Assembly (NCBI RefSeq): GCF_030269925.1
Contig: NC_085132.1
Location: forward strand, 4,920,501 to 4,984,500
DNA from: Bombyx mori
Lineage: Eukaryota; Arthropoda; Insecta; Lepidoptera; Bombycidae
DNA: 64,000 nt
Direction: 5' to 3'
Under the pieces are notes generated by a model. The model was not told the DNA's origin, did no database searches, and was given only the letters and a program-made list of their open reading frames with translations. The translations under genes were made by a program, and so were the position numbers. Of the stretch, positions 57,632 to 64,000 are shown one piece after another (position 1 is the first letter of the stretch; each line of letters starts with the position of its first letter).

Positions 57632-59680
57632 TCAATCTTTTACTACACATAGATCACAAGTAAATATGCCACTCTCGCAGCTGGTGCAGGCTTCGTGCCA
57701 CCAAGAGCTACAAATTGAACATTTAATCCACGCTTCAGCCGTATCTCCGTACTTTTCTTGACACAACGGACAGTAGTACTCTTGTTCTGAACATTTATTC
57801 TTGTCATTGTCTTTAGTTTTAGTATTAGTCTTAATATTATCTTTCTTCTTTGGCTTAGTTTTGGTTTCCATGTTCATCTTTGGTTTTCTTATTTTCTTAG
57901 ATTTTCGGTCGACTTCTTTTTGTTTCTCTTCTAACATATTTTTAAACGGACTATTAGTGATTATTTCCGATTTGCTGGCATTTTTGCGTCGTATCTGAAT
58001 GTGAGTTGCCTTTGGCAATGGGCTTATATTGATTAAGGGAATATGAGATTTGTGAGTATTCGAAATGTTACCGAGAACGGGAGGCGGAATAATTTGTTGT
58101 TCCTGAAATTCTTCTATTTGGTCCATTGGATCAGAAAGCGCATGCGATGGTTCATTGGCTTTCTGTATATCAGTTTCGATGTTAGGTTTTCTAGGTAGTG
58201 GAGAGCTTGATGGGTGATGAACTTCAGCAACAGTCGAAACATCAGATATCTCAATTTGTGTTTCTGATAAATCGGCCGACGCAGAAGCAACTAATTCTTG
58301 TGGAACAGGTGCAACAGATACAATATGATGATCCAAGCCAAGTGAACTTGAAGTAGACGGATTTTGAAGGACAGTATCAGAAGTTGGACAAAACATATCT
58401 GTAACTGAAGATGGTGCAAAGTCTGCTTCTGTAAACAGGTCGTTGTTGAAGGGATATATTCCCGTGACCCTGAAAGCTGAAGCTGCGTTACCCACAGTGG
58501 CAATTTTTAGAAAGGCTCTGTTAAAAATCAAAGTCACTTGGTATTGATTAATAGATCTACCAGGATGCTGTGCCATCCATTTATCAGCTTCAATTGCGTA
58601 CTGGCTTTTAAGAGGACTGTAAATAGCCCTATCCAAGGGTTGTAATTTGTGACTGCTGTGAGGTGGCAAAGTAAGTACTATGATGTTATGCTGTCTGCAA
58701 TACAAGGTACCTTGCAAGCTAATATGGCTTGAATGATTGTCAATAATCAGTAGCACAGGATTATCGACAGTTGGTGAAGTGTAGTCCTTGAAATGATGAA
58801 GCCATTCCAAATATAAATCCGTGTTGATAAATCCCGAATCAGATGTCATACCAATACTTCCAGTTGGAGCTCCATCCATGAGTTCACCCTTCATCCTTTT
58901 TCGAGGAAATATAAATGGAGGAGGCACATAATTTCCAGTTGCACTGACACAGCAAACAGCAGTTATAGTTTGACCACGTTCTCCAGAAACAATTTTATTA
59001 ACATTTTTTTTTCCTTTCAGTGATATAACTTTAGGAGTCTTTTTTGGCACTGTGCTGATGCCAGTCTCGTCCATATTATATATTCGACCTGGAGGGAAGT
59101 TATATTTTTCTTGACACTTTTTCAAGTTTGTATAAAATCTATTTACTTGCACTTGATTAAAACCAATGGCTCTTGCAATGCTCGTAGGTGTAGTTTGCTT
59201 TAAAGCTAAATCAGGATGTCGTTTTATAAACTCGTAGACCCAGTCTTTTCCAGCCATTTTTGTTGTTTTATCAAACCTATTCTCTATTTCATTCACTTCT
59301 GCAAATTCGTAAACTAATTTTCTCAGTGTATTCAAAGTAAGACCGTAGAACCTCTCGTCACTAGATTTGCAATGATTGTAAATTTCTTCCTAATAACAAA
59401 AAAAGAATTTTAATATATTCAGATGGCCATCATAGATAATTAATAATAACATACCTACCTCTTGTTCACGTGTAAATGTTTGTTGATATCTCCCCATTGA
59501 TGTTGCAGTGGAGTTGAGTTTTAAACGTTTTCTCAAAGTACTCTCATTGATCCCAACAATTTCTGCTGCTGCTCGTTTCGATTTTCCTTCTCCAATCAAC
59601 TGCTTGGCTTTATCAATTTGCTCTTGAGTACAGACTTTCCGATCGGGACATTTCCTTATATATTTTCGAGGCATTTTCAA
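57632..59680 (-). CDS. Pogo/Tigger-like transposase with C-terminal PHD-like finger
   Basis: Exon 1 is 59680..59459 and exon 2 is 59389..57632, giving 659 residues; the 69-bp intron has donor GAG|GTAGGT and acceptor TTATTAG|GAAG, phase 0. Residues about 17-52 are a psq-type helix-turn-helix (AAAEIVGINESTLRKRLK). A CENP-B-like second DNA-binding region spans roughly 65-160 (KDWVYEFIKRHPDL). The DDE core has Asp181 in YNMDETG, Asp291 in LIIDNHSSH and Asp327 in HKLQPLDRAIY, a DD35D spacing. A Ser/Pro-rich then Lys-rich linker leads to a final Cys/His cluster (CPLC...WIKCSIC...WWHEAC...CDLC) with the C4-H-C3 order of a PHD finger, which in other proteins reads histone H3 tails. No stop or frameshift is seen, so it may be functional. 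The start may be Met1 or Met3. Confidence 0.9.
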
Positions 59681-59723
59681 TCTAGAAGGTAAAAAAATAC
59701 TTGATATGTTTTGTTACTTCGAT

Positions 59724-59787
59724 GGGGTAAGTATACGCATTTCAAAACTGCGGACACTTACCCCCACACACTTACCCCAACCCATCA
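59724..59787. repeat. Subterminal repeats, right side (inner)
   Basis: GGGGTAAGTATACGCAT, CTGCGGACACTTACCCCC and CACACTTACCCC in 60 bp, just upstream of the transposase start; the same motif as at 57541..57622. Confidence 0.6.
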
Positions 59788-60098
59788 AAATAAATAAATA
59801 AAATAAAAAACACAAGTATGACTTACCTTAGATCAAATACGTAAATTCACACAAAATATTGATTAGTTTCTCCTGTTCCCAGTCACTTTGTGTACTTACT
59901 CAGACAAATCTTAATGCCTTAGACATGCAAATGAATTTCAAGAAATTAAATAAGAAAACCGTGCAAAAACAATATTGTCGCATAAGTATCCCCGGCCTTG
60001 AGCAGAAAACCTGTGACGCGGTACTCTTACTTGGCAGTCAAGTGTGAACTAAATACGACAGGTCTCGACCAGTTGTCCACTGCGTCATTCGCACGATG

Positions 60099-60145
60099 TT
60101 CACTGCGTACACTTACCCGCTGCGTACGGTTACCCCACATGACTC
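60099..60145. repeat. Subterminal repeat and right terminal inverted repeat
   Basis: ACTGCGTACACTTACCCGC is followed directly by TGCGTACGGTTACCCCACAT GACTC, the right end of the element. Confidence 0.7.
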
Positions 60146-60147
60146 TA

Positions 60148-60754
60148 CGTTGAGTATTTTTAGGTTACATTCTAACATAAAGTATTTAGGTTATATATTT
60201 ACCCTTAGTAAGTATATTAAGATAGCTCATGGTATACAGTGAGAGTTGACAGATTGTTAAATGCAATCTGATATGATTATCTGTTGTTTCATTACAATAA
60301 CGTTTTATCACGAAAAGCAAACCTTTTGTCAAACTAAACAATTCAATTGAGTTAGAATAGAAAAGCTTGCAATAAAATCTTATACGCCTACGTTATTATG
60401 CAAAAATCGTTTCAAACGGAATGAGTGGCAACCGACTGCCTTATTCTGTTAAAATATGTATTATTTTTCTGCACCTGTCTAAATTCGATAAAACAATAAA
60501 TGTGACGAGTAATTCAAAATTTGCGGATGTTACTTTTCCTCTTCGTCTAGCTTCATTTTAGGCATTGGCAATCTTGTATTAATTAAAAAAAATTGTTAAA
60601 TGTAGTTTTTATATATTGACTTATAATGTTAATAATTATAGATTGCAAAAAATGTTGCCGTAATTTTTATTAAATAATTCTACTTCATAACGCTTTCTAT
60701 TTTCATAGAAAATAAAGTGGCTTTTCTTACATATTAATAATACTAGTAATATTA
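60148..60754. other. No gene recognised
   Basis: AT-rich, no supported feature. Confidence 0.45.
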
Positions 60755-61052
60755 AAATCCCGATCCATTAACGGTGCTTTTAGGTACCACAAGCACCGGT
60801 CACCGTCCTCGCCGAAGCCGTCGCTTGCGACGAAGGGCTCGACGAGTGAATTAACCCATAGACACAGCCCACTGAGTTTCTCGCCGGATCTTGTCAGTGG
60901 GTCGCGTTTCCGATCCGGTGGTAGATTCTGCGAAGCACTGCTCTTGCTAGGGCCAGTGTTAGCAACTCTCCTATTTGAGCCCCGTGAGTTCACCTACATG
61001 TTAGGACGAAATTGAAATAGCCTCTCAAGGCTATCAGCATAGGTAGGAAAAA
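60755..61052 (+). repeat. Bm1-like SINE, nearly full length
   Basis: TCCCGATCCATTAACGGTGC to GCATAGGTAGGAAAAAAAAAA. Lacks only the first 25-30 bases of the family. Confidence 0.85.
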
Positions 61053-61531
61053 AAAAACAAAAAATTAAAACCATTCTAACAAAGTACAGCGATATCAGTA
61101 ATATTAAAGTATATCATTTCGCCAAAATCATTTAGATATTTCAGAATAAGCCACTCCAATAACGGGCATGAATAAAAAGAGTTGATTTTCGATTTGGATA
61201 CGGGCGCCGGTGCCGGGGTGGTGATTCCGTAGATCGTGCAGATAGACATCGTCCCGGGAAATCACACTCCGCTCGAATGCAAATTTAACGAGAAATCATT
61301 CGACATGCAAACACTACTAAGGACTTCATTATTTTTGACGCACAAGTAATCGTTTATTTCAATTTGATTACTGAATTTTAGAGAATAAGTGAATCTCGAA
61401 TTAGGAACAGTCGTAACAACGAGTGAAAAGGTTTTGGCGATTTAAAAACATGTTTATCAGAAAAATGTAAGCGTATAGGTATTGAAGTAATTATGACAGT
61501 GATATATTTCCATTAGTACAATTAATACAAA
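61053..61531. other. No gene; GC-rich patch
   Basis: At about 61198-61275 a GC-rich block (GGGCGCCGGTGCCGGGGTGG ... CATCGTCCCGGGAAATCAC) stands out from its AT-rich surroundings. No open frame or repeat explains it; it may be conserved non-coding DNA. Confidence 0.35.
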
Positions 61532-61953
61532 CTAGAGGTCCCGCAGTAGTCGAAATTCGACTATAATTAATTGGAATTGTAAGTTTGTTTACTATTGTGA
61601 TTGTATTATATACTTCTATAATCACAAATTTCGCCAAGACTACATTATAAAAAATATTAACAAAGACATACAGTATTTAATTTATTCTCAATTTGAGAAC
61701 AGATGTCAAGAACAAAAGTTTGATAATAAATAGTATGCATGCGTGTGTGCGTCAAATACATGGTATGTAGTGTGTGTAATGTTTTCTTTATTGATTTAAT
61801 GTATCTTTTATGCATTATTTTAAAAAAATATTAGCATTGTGCACTCCTTCTCTATATTCTCTATAAGTGTGGAAAATTTCAAACTCCTCCGTCCGCGCAA
61901 TTTTCGTAAAAAGGGATACAAAGTTTTTGCTTCACGTATTATTAATATATAGA
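61532..61953 (-). mobile_element. Non-autonomous Helitron, family A, inverted
   Basis: Inverse of GCGGGACCTCTAG|T at the left and of A|TCTATATATTAATAATACG at the right; hairpin TAGTCGAAATTCGACTA present. Confidence 0.88.
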
Positions 61954-63143
61954 TAAAATCGTTCATCAAAAACTATAATTAAACAAAAAAGAAGAAAAAA
62001 AATTGTTATGATTGGTATTGCTTTTATCATTATGTTTACAAGTGTTTAAATCAAACCTCCTCATCTGTACTGCGGTTAAATAAAATTCAGGGTTGTCTAA
62101 GGCTGAATGGGTCATGCATGGGTAATTATAAGTTCAGTTTGAATTTAAGGACAGCCGCTATCCAGATCTCGTTGAGATATTGCATCAACGTCTCTCTCAA
62201 AGAAAGAGAAGCCAAATACAAATTACGGCATAGCTGAATTAATCATTCATGTAATTACTATCAAATGAAATAAGGAAAAAAAACAGTAATATTCGAAATT
62301 TAAGAAAGTATATTTCATAAATATTAACATATACATGTAAAGAAAAACCTTTTTTTCGTCATTTTTATATAAAACCTTCTTTTTTAAATAGATTTTTCTT
62401 GTATAGTGTGACTGAACTCTGTCATTTGGAAAAAAGTCGAGTTCAGTATTATTTAATTAAAGAATTTGTGGAAAATAAAGGCTTTAAATGTTGTTTTCTT
62501 AATATTGTACAGAAAACGCAATTAAGTATTTTATTACTGTTTAACCACTTTTAGAATATTCTACACTTTTTAGAATATTCTTTAAACACACATACATATG
62601 GTTTTATTTTGTTATAATGAAAAAAATCTAGAACCTTAATACCAAACATACCATGAATAAAAGTAATTTTTTTTACCCTAAAAATCGAACGACAATTCAA
62701 AGAGCATTCACGTTAATAAAATTCGCTTTTGATTAATTAAATTTAAGTTATATTTTAAATACCTACGAGTCTCATTAAAGTCCAAAAAAAAAAGTATCAA
62801 TCGAAATTTCTATCATCGCGGCCTTTATGGTTACCGACTTTAATTAAGAAATTAAGATAAGGCGGCGAACACAAATAAAACATTCGTAATCTATCCCGGA
62901 AGCTCGGAAGCTATACCCGAAGCGAAAAGCTGAATTTGTGTTCGAAATAAAAATTTCTAATCGGACTTTTGTTGGCCCTACTGTTTTTATTTTTTCCTGT
63001 TGGTTTTTGTTTTAAAACCAAACTAATATATTCAGGTATTGTTACATCAAAGGTATCGATATAATTTAAAGTGTATAAGTGTGGGTAAATGAATTACATA
63101 GCTTCCGATTGTGACAAATATGTACATAGTTATATTATGTTAC
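61954..63143. other. No gene recognised
   Basis: AT-rich, no supported feature. Confidence 0.4.
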
Positions 63144-63770
63144 TGGCGAAACTGTAATTTATTATTGATTTCTCTACTATTTAATGGATGTTATTATCTA
63201 TATATTAATACGTGAAGCAAAAACTTTGTATCCCTTTTTACGAAAATTGCGCGGACGGAGGAGTATGAAATTTTCCACACTTACATAGAATATAGAGAAG
63301 AAGTGCACAATGCCAATTTTTTTTTTAAATAATGCCTAAATTATATATTAAATCAATAAAGAAAACATTACACACACTACATACCGTGTATTTGACGCAC
63401 ACACGCATGCATACTATTTATTGTCAAACTTTTGTTCTTGACGTCTGTGGTCAAATTGAGAATAGATTAATTGTTTGTCTTTATTAATATTTTTTTATAG
63501 TGTAGCCTTGGCGAAATTTGTGATTATGATGAGGTTATTGCGAGATGTGAGTATAAAATACAATCAATCATAATAGTGTACAAACTTACAATTCCAATTA
63601 ATTATAGTCGAATTTCGAATACTGCGGGGCCACTAGTACATATAAACATTCCTCTTCAATCACTCTATCTATTAAAAAAAACCGCATCAAAATCCGTTGC
63701 GTAGTTTTAAAGATTTAAGCATACATACGGATATAGGGACAGAGAAAGCGACTTTGTTTTAAACTATGTA
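63144..63770 (+). repeat. Interspersed repeat split by a Helitron
   Basis: ACTGGCGAAACTGTAATTTATT ... TTTAATGGATGTTATTA, then the Helitron 63197..63636, then TACATATAAACATTCCTC ... GACTTTGTTTTAAACTATG. Uninterrupted counterpart at 45408..45625. Confidence 0.75.
63197..63636 (+). mobile_element. Non-autonomous Helitron, family A, with visible empty site
   Basis: A|TCTATATATTAATACGTGAA to GCGGGGCCACTAG|T. One arm of the 3' hairpin is mutated (TAGTCGAATTTCGAATA). It lies within another repeat between ATTA and T. Confidence 0.9.
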
Positions 63771-64000
63771 GTGATAGTGAACATTACCTTTTTTTTAATA
63801 AAAATTTTACGTATCATTTTCTTTAATACAATTCTGAATTCATACATTATTATGAGAACGCTAAATTAAATGGCTCGTATAAAAAACAAATGTATTGGCA
63901 AATTAAAGAATATGGGAAGTTAATTTTTCCGTTACGTTTTAAGTAGGCGGTTGAAATGAAAATCGTGATAAAAACGCATCCATGAACTTGGGGTACGCTT

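Larger units (their letters stand above)
57357..60145 (-). mobile_element. Pogo/Tigger-like DNA transposon, apparently complete
   Basis: The ends start GAGTCATGTGGGG and match at 23 of 25 positions in inverted orientation. Both sides abut TA (57355..57356 and 60146..60147), the expected target duplication. Inside are repeated GCGxACACTTACCC-type motifs near both ends and one intact spliced transposase on the minus strand. The total is 2,789 bp, with nothing nested inside it. Confidence 0.92.

Noticed and set aside
1..64000. CRISPR array, bacterial operon or prophage
   Set aside because: No regularly spaced direct repeats with unique spacers. Introns, SINEs and LINEs show this is animal nuclear DNA.

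Overview
The window is lepidopteran nuclear DNA, most likely silkworm (Bombyx mori or a very close relative). This rests on its AT-rich, intron-containing sequence and on dozens of copies of two interspersed repeats I recognise from Bombyx: a Bm1-like SINE ending ...GGTAGGAAAAA, and a BMC1-like 3' tail running from GGTGGTAGGACCTC to CACCCATCTAAGCAATAAA. It also carries Helitrons of families common in moths. Repeat family names are from memory and were not checked against a database.

Only two ordinary host genes are supported, both on the minus strand and both with two coding exons. The first (4136..5764) is a tinman/NK4-type homeobox gene: a TN motif in exon 1, an NK-2 class homeodomain with Tyr54 in exon 2, and a splice junction that joins in phase. 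It lies in a pocket of about 2.7 kb in which I saw no recognisable transposon. The second (13083..14261) encodes a 184-residue Mpv17/PMP22-family membrane protein, also joined in phase.

The rest is mostly transposon-derived. The most complete element is a pogo/Tigger-like DNA transposon (57357..60145) with a TA duplication, 25-bp inverted ends, subterminal repeats and an apparently intact two-exon transposase of 659 residues that ends in a PHD-like zinc finger. A Tc1-like element (6232..7954) has perfect 26-bp ends and internal direct repeats, but its transposase has two frameshifts. Three LINE insertions are 5'-truncated and still flanked by 11-12 bp target-site duplications: an RNase H-bearing element (29441..30418), an RTE-clade element (39838..41097) and a GC-rich R1-clade element (46050..47548). 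Two small non-autonomous elements have inverted ends: a hAT-like one at 11978..12175 and another at 31031..31203.

Eight copies of one non-autonomous Helitron (TC start, hairpin, CTAG end) and several copies of related Helitrons are scattered throughout. One sits in a repeat whose empty counterpart is elsewhere in the window, giving a direct view of A|T insertion. Two tRNA-headed SINE families with recognisable B boxes are present, plus many truncated, nested and mutually inverted SINE tails.

Long stretches with no recognised gene or repeat (for example 41493..43425 and 48289..51391) are AT-rich and may hold introns or regulatory DNA of genes outside the window. No stand-alone tRNA, rRNA or CRISPR feature was seen.
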